Of a stretch of 21,377 bases of DNA, positions 9,078-19,321 are shown piece after piece. Under the pieces are notes generated by a model. It did not search any database, had not been told where the DNA came from, and saw only the letters and a list, made by a program, of their open reading frames with translations. Each line of letters starts with the position of its first letter. The first letter of the stretch is position 1. Both the position numbers and the translations under genes were made by a program. Source of the stretch: Pholiota molesta. Lineage: Eukaryota; Basidiomycota; Agaricomycetes; Agaricales; Strophariaceae. The stretch is from NCBI GenBank assembly GCA_014925825.1, contig JACGCK010000477.1:1-21377 (forward strand), read 5' to 3'.

Positions 9078-10313
9078 ATGAACTCAGTGGTCCAGAGAAG
9101 ATTGCAAGATTCACTTTCATTTCGCTTCCGTTCATACACGGTCACGGGGGCGCGTCAATGGAGTCGGCATCCCACGCGCTGCAATTCATCAACGCCAGCC
9201 TCAAGACCAGCATTTAATCTCCACTCTACGTTCACCTATGTCAAGCCGCCTGCAGCCGAATGGCGTCTTGGAGACGGTCAAACGCAGGAAATGGTCGAAT
9301 GGGACAAGGCTCATGGCATCAGCAGCGCAAACAGGAAGACATGGGACCTCACGAATAAAGACTCGGAGGATACGAGGTACTTATTGGACCCCAGGTCTGG
9401 AAATGAACGCCGTTTTCTGAATTGCATGAAAGGAATGCCTACCGACTCTTGACGTCCGCCATAATTCCTCGTCCAATCGCGTTAGTATCTACGCTGTCGG
9501 ACAGTGATCACCCAAACCTTGCACCATTTAGGTACGTCCTGGATATATGATAACATTCATTATCATCATTATGCTGACCTCGTCATTTAAAGCTACTTCT
9601 CTATGGTAAGCTTGCTCTGGTTTATCTGGCTTACAGATAAGTTACTAATGTTTCTAGGTTGCACACAATCCACCAATGGTGAGCGTATCGTTCAGCTTGT
9701 CCACTCGCAGACCAAAGGATACAAGAAACAATATCATTTCTACCAAAGAATTCACGGTCAGCATAATTACGGAATCCTTTGTTGAAGCTGCGAATTCCAC
9801 ATCTGTCGAATCTCCTGCAGACACGGATGAGTGGATTATCAGTGGCTTAACTAAAGAGAAGAGCGTATGTCTTCATTCCTTGACTCTTCGGCTTTGTGAT
9901 TGACTGGATGTCTTTATGTCAGAGTGCAGTGAGGCCTCCATATGTCCGAGAGAGCCCCATTGGCATGGAATGCGAGGTTCGTGGGCAATGGCTGCAGCTT
10001 CTTATTGACTCCTATCCGTGTCTGTCCAGCTTATTAACGCCTAACACAGCTATATAGCTTTCAGGACATTAGGCCGTCTCCTTCATCAGAACCTACAACG
10101 ACGATAGTGCTAGGTCTTATTAAGAAGATCCATGTCCGTGAATCTGTTCTCAGTGAAGATGGCATAAGCATCGATCCAGGAAAATTACGACCCGTCGCGC
10201 GTCTCGGAGGCACGACCTATGCCAGATTGTTGGAAGGTTTTGATCTGCCTCGGATTTCATGGAGAGCTGTTAAAGATGAATACCCAAATCTCGCGAAGCG
10301 GAGAGATGGCTGA
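9078..10313 (+). CDS. Flavin-reductase-like FMN-binding split-barrel protein (DIM6/NTAB type)
   Basis: Probable FMN-binding reductase or flavoprotein. Exons: 9078-9376, 9433-9531, 9593-9605 (13 nt), 9658-9864, 9923-9976, 10050-10313; 311 aa, frame clean. The first ~60 residues are Arg/Ser-rich with few acids (QRRLQDSLSFRFRSY), consistent with a mitochondrial presequence. A linker then leads to the split barrel: YRLLTSAIIPRPIALVST, HPNLAPFSYFSMVAHNPPMVSVSF, TRNNIISTKEFTVSI and a late GLIKKIHV strand. The NLAPFSYF and RPKDTRNNI segments are the usual flavin phosphate-binding regions of this family. Bacterial relatives act as flavin reductases for two-component monooxygenases; many fungal relatives have no assigned substrate. 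It shares a divergent promoter with the maleylacetate-reductase-like gene. Acceptor choice for the last exon was decided by reading frame (CAG at 10047-10049 rather than the TAG at 10055-10057). Confidence 0.88.
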
Positions 10314-10896
10314 TCTCATCCATTTGTGGATTTTTTTTACACACAGGATATGTCCTGATTCTCTGATGTGGGCAACTGAATTTGCAATGTGCTATGTATG
10401 ACATATCATAGAAGAGTGTAGACAGAAGAAGGCAGATAGACCATGTCAAACTATGCTATCGATGCGATCGATAGACTGTAAAGAAAGAACGTTGGAAGGC
10501 GAAGGACTTGAAATGGATTCTGCCACCTCAGGTGCTTTAAAAAGAATCGAAGACGGAATTGTAGCCGGTGACCCGTGCGCTTGGTTATTGCACAAATTGA
10601 AGTTCATTAGATTCATTATCGGGGAGGGAGGGCGAAGACGATATATCAGGGATTGGGCGGAAGCAAAAGCGACCACGTGTTTGCTATAGCACCTGAAGCC
10701 AGTGTCCTGTTTTGTTCTTCACCACATTCTGTTCGAACACGCCTGCTCCTCCCCTCCGTACGCGGGTACCACCCCTGTAAGCCTAGCACAAGCAGCCAGA
10801 CCTCGCCGTAGGCGAGTACTCCACCAGTCAGTCACCCCCCCTCATGTCACTCGGCATTCGCCAACCTCAGCGCTTAATCTTCGATTCTAGGCTGCA
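10314..10896. other. Intergenic region (flavin reductase 3' side, Sec7-gene promoter)
   Basis: No gene can be supported. Small overlapping open frames exist on both strands at about 10446-10689 (76-78 codons), without family motifs. A perfect 8-bp inverted repeat lies at 10456-10474. The last ~200 bp before the next start are C-rich, as is common in basidiomycete promoters and leaders, and an in-frame TAG (10888-10890) precedes the next ATG. Confidence 0.4.
10456..10474. repeat. Perfect inverted repeat (8-bp arms, 3-bp spacer)
   Basis: The arms CTATCGAT and ATCGATAG are exact reverse complements around GCG. It lies about 140 nt after the flavin reductase stop codon. It could be a protein-binding palindrome, a 3'-end hairpin or chance. 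Confidence 0.5.
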
Positions 10897-13800
10897 ATGG
10901 CAGATCACGAGAAACCTCCCTCGAGGGCTGAACAGAGGATGGCTGCCGTCGCAAAACTAAAACGCGCGGCGTCGCTCCCCAGAATGAAAGACGGGCGCAG
11001 ACCGCCTATGCATGTCGAAGCGGTCAGTGAGGGCGAAAAGGTACCAAGCGAAGAGGACAAAGTAGCAAGCGAAGAGGACAATGTGAAGGGCGAGGCCGAG
11101 CAAAACCACGCCGATGACCAGCAGGAGATGGCGCAGGTCGAGCTGAAGTTGTCGGACCCTGACAGTGATCATCTTTCGGCACCAACAGAAAAAACTGCGG
11201 AACTCGACCTGGAGGCAGACACTGAGTTTGAGGAGCGTCCCCTTTCGCCAACTACAGTCTTTAAAAAGCGGCGGTCGAGGTCTCGCTCGCGGTCAAGAGG
11301 CTCCAAGGACCTCAAAGGAAAATTCAAAATCCCACAATCCCCTGTCCCTCAAATCGCGGGCGACTCCTCCCAAGATGAAAATCCCCCAGTGCCAATACCC
11401 GCTATGCTCCCTATGGTCCCTCCGCTATTATCACCAGTACCGCATTTCCCATTTCTGCAACAGTCTCGCTTCCTGCGATCTCCTCCACCCACAACGCCAG
11501 ACATGTCACTATTCTATCCAGGGACATCACCATCAACACCGCTACCTACTCTGGAGGACCTGCAGAAGGGTCTAATGCGCTCAAATAGTGCCGGCAGCTC
11601 AGCCGCAGCAGGCCGAAGAATGGCAATGCACAAACTGACGGGAGGCACAGAAACTTATGACCCATCGCCGTCTCCAACGCCACCTCCCTTTCTGCCGAAA
11701 CTCAGCCGCAATAACACAGTATCTGGGGGCGAACGTATTGCTGCGCGGCAGAACATGCTGAGTCGCCTCGGCACTCGAATTACGAAGGAGGCTGACGCAG
11801 AGGCTGCGAGTGGTGCTGAGGACAGAGGTGCTGCTTCTCCAACCCCGAAACGCCGTAGAAGGCGATCTCGGCGAACATCGACTACCGCGAATCAATATAT
11901 AACGGTATCTGATTCGGATTTCACTTCTACCAATCCAAATACACCGGCCGTCCTACCGACACCACTACCTACTCTTCAAAACCATTATGCTGAACTCCGT
12001 GCGCAATCTACCACTCCTAATCAGCTTTCGAGTTCTCGAAATCACAGTAATGAGCGCATATCAGAAGGAACGACACCCCCGCCTCCGCTTCCAACTCACC
12101 ATGATTTCGACGAAACATCCAAAGGACAAGAGCAAACACGGCGAAGAAGTGTCCTTGTGGAAGATCAGGATGATGAAGACAGGGAAGAGTCTCTCCCGCA
12201 GAGATACAATGACCAGCCGGGGACGCCGCAATATACCTTTCTTGAAAACCTTCGTGCACACAACGCCTCACAAACGCCTTCCAATAATTCTGCAGACTCT
12301 AGGGCACCATCTGCTATTGGCGTACCGATATTTTTCAGTCAAAGGGCGCCATCGAGAAACGAAACCTTCCCTACTAGCGCTTTTACTCCCGTTGTGAAAG
12401 AGAAGCCTCTGAGTGACGAGGATGAGGAGCAAGTTTTGTATCCTGCTACGGTGGCTCGACCCCGCACGCCGTACACGAATATGGTGGATACATATGATCG
12501 CGAAATCAGCTGGGTTGCATCTCCAGGTATGTGTATTTTTCTACAATTATTACATAGCTAAAAAGAACATTAGTCCCAGAGATTCGCATGCCAATTGACG
12601 ACGATGACGATGACGATGAGGAAGTTGACCATGAAGTAGAGGTGCAAGTCGGCCCCGAAGAGGATGATGGGGATGAAGCTCCACCGTCAGCGACCTCCTC
12701 AAATAGTTTCTCGCCCGAGGCATTTGATGATACCTCTCCTCGTGCATCATCCAGCTCGAAGAGCATCTTGGTCGAGTCGGAAACTTCCCCAGAAAACCTC
12801 AATTCCTACATCCCCGCATCCCCATCATCGCCTGCCCCGTTCTCGCACCCTCCTTCAGTCGATGGCTCAGTCTCGCCCCAGTTCTTCCCAACACGGCTAT
12901 CCGTTGCTTCTCGCATACAAAGCGTTGGTGATCGCTCGCCCTTGCCCGCCGAGTATTTAGAATGGGAAGATAAGTATAGCACCGCTGATTCGTCCAAACG
13001 CGAGCCTTCTGCCAGCCCTTGGGAAAAAGCCAAAAACATGTTTCAAGGCCGGATCAAGCACGGGCAGGCGGTCTCGCACAAACAGCATCGTTACGCGCGA
13101 GCGACGGGATCATACTGATTCTAGCATTAGTCGAGAAAGTGGCGCCAGCATCACCAGTGGCAAGACGGATAAAGGCGATTCACCAGGACTTTCAGCGCAA
13201 GTGCAAGTGCAAGCCCCGCAGTTGATGCAGACCCCGTCTGCTTCGGCTTCTATTCTGTCACTCGCACCTCATTTGCCCCCTCCTCGAGGCAGCGTGTCGC
13301 CTATTCCACCGCCTTCTTCGACTGATATGTCTAAATATCAGAACGCGAAGCTCTTCCCGTTCCCAGGCATGTTAAAGTTAGAGGAAGAGCGACGCGCGAA
13401 GGTCCCTACCAGCCCGGATTTTTCTATGCAATCGAACGCTCAGGAAGACATGCAGGCCCCACCTATTGGGTATTCATTCTCGAATACACCCACACAAACG
13501 CCTGATATGCAGAAAGACCGCAAACTGTCCCCTCAGAACTCCGAAACGCGTCTCTTTACCGGATATGGTGCGGATGCCACAAGCGCCAGTCCTTCCTCGC
13601 CATATTATCCGGATTACATCGACGTATCTCCCTCCCCTCAACAAAATGGAACGAGCTACAATTTGAAGCTGCCCACTACTCTTCCTGGTGTGAAGCAATG
13701 GCTGAGCAAGAATTCGAAGAAAAAGACGGCGACTCCTCCTTCGTCTACTCCGGGAACTGTGTCATTTTCACCTATTCCGGTCATGGATACTCCAAGCTCT

Positions 13801-16083
13801 CAATTTTCGAACAAGTTGTCCGATATCTTCGGAAAGAAGAACAACGAGACAAATAATGAGTGGGAAGTAAACCGATCTGGGCCATCCAACTATGAAAATA
13901 ATACATTTAGAGAGAATGAGCTACCATCACCCTCGGGAAATGGCACTCCTGTTACCGATGCGAACCCGATGTACGTCGTTTACGATGCGGAGAAGGTTCA
14001 GGCCTCAATACCTCACAACATCCCACCTCTCGACTTCAGCGCTGGGCGTAGCTCGCCATTTAAATTCCCCAACGAACTTTCAGTCGCGACGAGGCTCGCA
14101 GCAGCTACACCCGATCCTTCTTCTATTAGTGATTATCCCGCACCCACCGCTTCGGAATCCTCGTCGACGACATCGTCCCAATCATCTTCGGGTGTCAATA
14201 AGGGACAACTTGTGCTCGACCGTCTTGATGAAAACCTCTCGAAAGGGTTCAGGAGTCCGATGTGGTCATCTACTATCGACGACCCACCTCGGAAACTCGT
14301 CCTGTCTTCGCCTGTACTTCAAGTCGTCAACCCCAACACGGTGAAGGATCGGTTCCTCTTCCTTTTCAATGACATCCTCGTCATCGCAAAGCCTGTAACT
14401 TTTGATCAGGATAGCCTCATGGATACCTACAAATTGAGCCTACCAGACAGAAAGTATACTGTGAAGAGTGTGGTGCAATTGCGAAATATACGATTCTGTG
14501 CGGATCGATCAGAAGTGCAGGGAAAGTCCCCAGCCGCTGGTCCTCGTAATACTCTTCTGCGCTCGTTCGTGGTCCAATTTTCCAAGGAGCCAGACCACGC
14601 CATTGCAGCGTTGTTCTCAAAGTCGAACGTTCAAGATAATCCCGCACTGCTCGGACAACTGCTGTTCAAGACGCTGGAGTTGGATAGAAGCCGGCTAGGA
14701 GAATACCTGTCCAGGAAGACGTCGAAAGCCGTGCTGAAATCCTATCTCGATAGCTTCGGATTCGCGGGCTTGCGGGTGGACGTCGCATTACGTGTGTTCC
14801 TTCATTCGATCAACGTTTCTCGCTTTTCGCAGTCCTATGGTGCCCTCGAACATCTCCTAGAGTCTTTTGCCAGCCGTTGGTACGAGGCCAATGCGAAGTT
14901 TGTGGCGTACGACAAGGACATGGCCGCTCGTCTCGTGTGGGCGCTTGCTCAACTGAATGAACGCCTACACGGTGCGATCACGGATGAGCCTGGACCCACA
15001 GACCACATTCGCCGCAATATCACAAGCAAAGAATTCCTCGAGGCGTTCCGAAGGTATGATGCGCGCTACTTAGTTTCCGATGAATTACTGCAGGAACTCT
15101 ACCGTTCAATATTTCACGAGCGCCTCTGCCAGGCAATCCCTAGTTCTCTGACCGGTGGCGCACAAGATACACCCGTTACGATCAAGCGCCCTTTGCCAAG
15201 CAGACTCACTTACAAGGCACAATCCGAACCCATCGTTTTCCGATTACCGCAGGCTGATCCTGGACTAACGATTGAACTTTATGGCCAAGACATGATTTTC
15301 GACCCACCTGTGCTACAATTCACGAAGTCCTCAGAAGCATCTTTCCGCATCATGGGAACGTCGCTAGGTTCGAAGTCCATTACTATGTGTCGATCAGGAC
15401 CGAACGCAATCAAATATTCCGGTATTCCTCTAAGCCATACCATCGTTGTTGAACGTGCTTTCATGCGCAATACTTTCCAACTCGCCTTTGTCAACCAGTC
15501 GGGAGCAAAACGGAGATACATGTTTAGCGTGGACGATCCAATTATCAGGAATGAATGGGCCAAATCTCTGCTGCGTCACATTGAATCCTCGACAGCATCT
15601 GCCTTCTCGATGCCTGGTGTACCCTCTCACGATGCACTGAAATTCCGTAAAGCTGCAGACGCTGTTGCATTCAAGGTTCTTCAGGATACCTTGATGGGAA
15701 ATTACACCCCATCCCATCGGATTACTGGTTCCTATTCGACGCAAAATAGCACCAACGGTGCCAGTCCGCCCCACCTTACCGGATCCACTATGCCATTCGC
15801 GGGCTCTGCCCATGCACGGTCGAAGTCACGCAGCAGGGTCTACCACCGACACGGGGCGGGTAGGAATGAGCTGGAGCTTGCAGATCGGCTACAGAACACC
15901 TCGCTTGAGAGTAACGATTCAACGCCAGAGTCGAGCGATAAGGCTATCACGCCTGAACAGCTCGACAGTTCTCTCTGGACTGCTCGTGATCTCGAGATGC
16001 ACTGTCAGCAGAATAGCTCCATTACGCTCGTTCTCTCGTATTTGCAGGTTGGCTCGCCTGATAGTCCCGCAGTTCCGTCTTAG
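10897..16083 (+). CDS. Large PH + Sec7 domain protein (Arf guanine-nucleotide-exchange-factor family)
   Basis: Predicted membrane-traffic regulator of about 1,710 aa. Exon 1 is 10897-12526; the intron is 12527-12573 (47 nt); exon 2 runs from 12574 to the stop at 16083. About the first 1,100 residues are disordered: acidic repeats, an Arg/Ser cluster (RRSRSRSRSR), many Ser-Pro/Thr-Pro sites and an Asp run at 12597-12621. A PH-like domain follows (RFLFLFNDILVIAKP, about 14290-14520), then the Sec7 domain (about 14634-15130; LRVFLHSINVSRFS, LLESFASRWYEAN, TSKEFLEAF, LLQELYRSIF). Next comes a beta-rich module (FRLPQADPGLTIELYGQDM to MFSVDDPIIRNEW) and a Ser-rich tail. Syt1-like fungal Arf-GEFs are the nearest known relatives. 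The Sec7 catalytic Glu appears to be Ser. Exon 2 changes frame once near 13050: either one extra base around GG 13051-13052, or an 85-nt intron 12974-13058 with a weak acceptor. The start is the first ATG after an in-frame TAG. Confidence 0.85.
11041..11082 (+). repeat. 21-nt tandem repeat, two copies, coding
   Basis: Two 21-nt units (11041-11061, 11062-11082) differ at only a few positions and encode VPSEEDK / VASEEDN in the disordered N-terminus of the Sec7 protein. This is an in-frame minisatellite, likely variable in copy number between strains. Confidence 0.7.
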
Positions 16084-16996
16084 TATTTGCATCCACCTAT
16101 ATCGGTTTCATAGTACGTCACGCTATCTCTCGTCAAATGATCGCCTTCTAATCATCTAATTTTTTTCCCTGCAGTTATACTGTATCTCTATGTCGTCGTC
16201 ACTCTCTATGTTTCTTTATAATTCATGTATGCAGTTGCCATGTCGTTCATTCTAAGCTACCAGTTATCATGGGACGGTCCTCACCTATCCACCTCTCTTT
16301 ATGCTACTTGTTTCAATTTTCCGCACGTTCTCTCATCACCACATCTTTCTTGAATATTAAGTATATACAGATATTTATTCCGAATGCTGATACTCCCGTA
16401 TGTTTCTTACTGATATGTTTGTATCATTTGTTTAGCACTCAACAGTTTTGGATAGAAGTTTCGCCCAATCTACACACACTTACATTAAACCTAACGTAAA
16501 AATACTCAAATCAGATTTATTCGCCTTCAGTTCCCAAAAAATTAGATTGCGATGCCTACATAATCAGTGGAATCAGCTGTCTATGTTTCATCTAACCTAA
16601 GCCGCAGAGCGCTATGCGGCAACGTGGTCGTTAAGCCCCCCAATAATCATCAACATCATGTTTCCATCGAGCTGCTGGCCATGACGAGATCAAACACACG
16701 CCGCCCTTTTATTATTAAAGTTAAACGTGGAGGCCTCAATTTGATCTACAAATGGGTAAAACGAGACGCTGAATAGGCATTGACGAAGGTGCGTGAGCAG
16801 CTATCTCATCGCATGGCTATCGTGCTCGCACAACGCGGCGATGAGCTGATCCCTATAAATTTCCCCAGACAGCCACCTCTGTCGGAGTAAACGTCCCTCC
16901 TGGAGAGCATAACATATTAGACTAGGCTGAGCTTAGCGCTTCCATCCCCTCTGTGCTCCTTCCCGTTCGCCACCGCCATCGATCCTATCTTCGACA
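16084..16996. other. Intergenic region, 913 bp, no gene recognised
   Basis: It holds the 3' region of the Sec7 gene and the promoter of the next plus-strand gene. The first ~450 bp are AT- and pyrimidine-rich, as expected of 3' UTR and spacer. Two small plus-strand frames (near 16269-16499 and 16567-16776) lack motifs and were not accepted. No tRNA cloverleaf or transposon end was recognised. Confidence 0.4.
16854..16860 (+). promoter_or_regulatory. Candidate TATA box of the HPD-motif gene
   Basis: TATAAAT lies 137 nt upstream of the ATG at 16997, in an otherwise GC-mixed context. This implies a leader of roughly 100 nt if it is used. Confidence 0.4.
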
Positions 16997-17886
16997 ATGA
17001 CAGAAATTCGTCACACCACTTCTACACCTGGACCTCACCAGCGACGGCCAAGGCAACCATTGCCTCAATCATACTCCCATTCCCATTCACCCGCCGTCGA
17101 GGCAACGCGCGTCACCCTCCCTTGGGAGCACATGACCAAAGCCTACGCTTGGGTTGCAGATCAAGAAGAACTCATGAAGGGAAAGAAACGCAGCATCAAG
17201 ACGGAGGACTGGGTGCGCGAGCAACAATACATCCTCCACCCTAAAACCCATGACTACGCAGCCGCACGACCGCGGCGAACAAGATCCGTAGACAGGAATG
17301 GGAGGAGCTCATCTACGTGTACGGGATCGAGGCAGACCAGTGGATGAAGCAAGAGGCGCGCGCCCGCCGGATCGCAGAGGAGCGGGAGAAAGCGAAGATT
17401 CGGATCCAGGATGAGCTGCGCAGGATTGAGATGCGCTATCAGGAGAAACGCGAGGCCGAAGCCCGCGATCGTGAAGAGCGCCGAAAGGCTGTCACGGAAC
17501 GACGCGAGAAGGAGGCGCGCGACCGCGCTAAATTAGACAAGCTAATCCTGGACGCATGGACGAACTACGAGACACGTTGGACAGCGCTGGTGTCGTCTTC
17601 GGAGCCTTTAGAGTTCAAAAAGACACCATGGCCGCTAATTATACCACCCAGAAATACAGGCGACATCACGCGAGACGCGATTGTCGCGTTCCTTTTCTCC
17701 CCACTGCATTCGCAAAAGCAGACGCGCAAGGACCGGATTCGGAGCGCGCAGCTACGGTGGCACCCCGACAGATTCAGACGGTTCGCTGGACGGATACCCG
17801 AGGGAGAGCGGGAGGGATGGAGGAAGGGTTGGGATAGTCGCTCGAATCTCAACGAGCTTATGGAGAAAGAAAAAAGGAAACTGTAA
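16997..17886 (+). CDS. Coiled-coil protein with C-terminal J-like HPD motif (NFKBIL1-like), frame-disrupted
   Basis: Conserved fungal protein of unknown function, apparently intronless. The N-terminal ~90 residues are polar (His/Ser/Pro), with LPWEHMTKAYAWVADQEEL and TEDWVREQQYIL. Then come IRRQEWEELIYVYGIEADQW, a long charged coiled coil (Arg/Glu/Lys repeats, about 17330-17550) and a C-terminal domain with LRWHPDRF (17755-17778). The HPD tripeptide is the hallmark of J domains, and this arrangement resembles the C-terminus of NFKBIL1-type proteins; a full J domain is not evident. The sequence is not readable in one frame. One A seems lost at 17278-17279 before NKIRRQEW. Three more single bases seem lost near 17814-17816, 17826-17828 and 17845-17846, which garbles the expected EEGVGIVAR block but restores the frame. 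The length is 890 nt; adding four bases gives 297 codons plus stop. MIA40 follows 123 bp downstream. Confidence 0.75.
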
Positions 17887-18009
17887 TATGTATATCTATT
17901 TGTACTTGTTTCTTTCGGGAGCCCCTAACGTATGACACACACATCGGGCTTAATAAATAATTTCGGCATCTTTCTCAAGCTTACTCAGTCCCCTCCTCGA
18001 CCTCCTCCA

Positions 18010-18913
18010 ATGTTTTCGCGTTTTGCTCGCCTTCCCCTGCGCAGATGTCTCCATACAAGCGCTGGCGCTGCACGATCAGCTAGCTCGCTCGGCAGGGCAG
18101 CCAGAGTTGCCTTGGCATCTCTGCAGCTACGGCTACTTACATGACTTGGCAAATGACGCAAGAGAAAAATCAAATTTGGATGGACTCTCCTCGCTCACTG
18201 AATTGTACGTATCTATAATGACTCCCCGTTTAACGTGCGCTTAATGGAAAGCGACAGCTACAGAGCATTCTCAACCTGCCAAACTGTCACGGCCCGTTGA
18301 GGCACCCTCAGAACCCATTTCCTCTGCGACAATTGTCGAAGTCGACGTGTTCGTCCCCGACGCGCCTTCCGAACCAGAAAGCACTCCAGCCGCACCTGCC
18401 GAGACCACATCTCCAGAGGGAGAGGGAGAGACCGCGTCAGGAGAAGGAGAGACCCCGTCAGGTGAGGCTGCGGCCTCAGGCGGCGCGTTCAACCCTGTAA
18501 CTGGCGAGATCAATTGGGATTGCCCATGTCTTGGAGGCATGGCCCATGGTCCTGCGGACCTGAATTTCGAGAGGCGTTCTCCTGCTTTGTCTTCTCTGAA
18601 GCTGAGCCAAAAGGCATTAACTGTGGGACAAATTCCAGAACATGCAGAACTGCTCAGAGCTCATCCTGACGTTTATGCTGACGGTGCGTATGTTCCTTGC
18701 TGGCGACCTGAGACGATACGATAGACTGAACAAATTATCATATCTGAAGAAATCATGAACGATGACGATGACGAATCGCCAGCTACCACTGATGCTGAAG
18801 GTTCAAGTGCTCTACCCCCTTCAGAGCATTTGGACACTGGCAAGCTCGAAGGTGAAGCTCCATCGACCCCTGAAAAGTCGCCACTGGACACACCTGTTTC
18901 CACCGACTCATAG
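18010..18913 (+). CDS. MIA40: MIA40, mitochondrial intermembrane-space import oxidoreductase, frame-disrupted
   Basis: Oxidises incoming small cysteine proteins in the mitochondrial intermembrane space together with Erv1. Exons: 18010-18204, 18252-18683, 18750-18913; introns of 47 and 66 nt. The N-terminus is a classic matrix-targeting presequence ([18 protein letters not shown]). A Pro/Glu/Ser-rich linker contains a 21-nt repeat. The core is the redox CPC motif (18521-18529), then the twin CX9C pair in the CHCH fold ([11 protein letters not shown] and C-x9-C before [10 protein letters not shown]), and an acidic C-terminal tail as in fungal MIA40. One base appears missing in exon 1 (near 18117-18122) and three in exon 2 (beside T18553, GGG 18625-18627 and T18654). 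As written, the second twin-cysteine region is out of frame. Restoring them gives 264 aa with all splice phases matched. The identity is confident because the motif order is unique to MIA40. Confidence 0.9.
18422..18477 (+). repeat. Imperfect in-frame tandem repeat in the MIA40 linker
   Basis: Two imperfect ~21-nt units encode GETASGE and GETPSGE, preceded by a partial GEGE unit. It lies in the disordered acidic linker before the CPC motif, so copy-number change would be tolerated. Confidence 0.6.
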
Positions 18914-19321
18914 GGCAGAATCTGCCTTGAAAGTCATCCAAAACCAAAAAACCACCATCATCGGAGGACTTATAGGACCCGCATTGTAGACATACTCATA
19001 TCGCATTATTAATCTATCTATTCGGACCCCCACTTACTTTCATCTCGTCAATCCTTGGAATTTAGCCAATGTCTATTATGACTTGATAATACTCATGGAA
19101 CTCACCCGGGATTAATATCCTTATGCCAATCAATGGCTGCTATTAGTACTCTTGAAATGGTGGAGAGCTAACGTTTAGCAGAACACTCAGAAGCAAGCAG
19201 GACGTCTGAAGGATATGAAATACGAGATATAGCAATACAGATAAAACCAGGTATACAAGCAAAACAGCAGAATTACAGCAGAAACAACAAGCAGTCGGGT
19301 CCATATACATTCTAATCCATC
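18914..19321. other. Convergent 3' region between MIA40 and MCM2
   Basis: 408 bp between two converging stop codons. It is AT-rich, with no motif-bearing open frame; the longest frame (minus, 19143-19352) overlaps the MCM2 end and lacks support. It presumably holds both 3' UTRs. Confidence 0.4.

Noticed and set aside
10058..10072. TATATAG as the acceptor of the last flavin reductase intron
   Set aside because: It puts a stop codon in frame within five codons; the CAG ending at 10049 keeps ELYSFQDIRP in frame.
10446..10689. Overlapping small open frames on both strands (76-78 codons) in the gap before the Sec7 gene
   Set aside because: No recognisable motif, no splice or promoter support, and both strands are equally open; most likely chance.
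16269..16776. Two small plus-strand open frames in the 913-bp gap
   Set aside because: AT-rich, low-information peptides with no motif; likely 3' UTR and spacer.
18271..18540. Minus-strand 89-codon open frame over the MIA40 linker
   Set aside because: It is a compositional shadow of the Glu/Ser/Pro-rich repeat region of MIA40.
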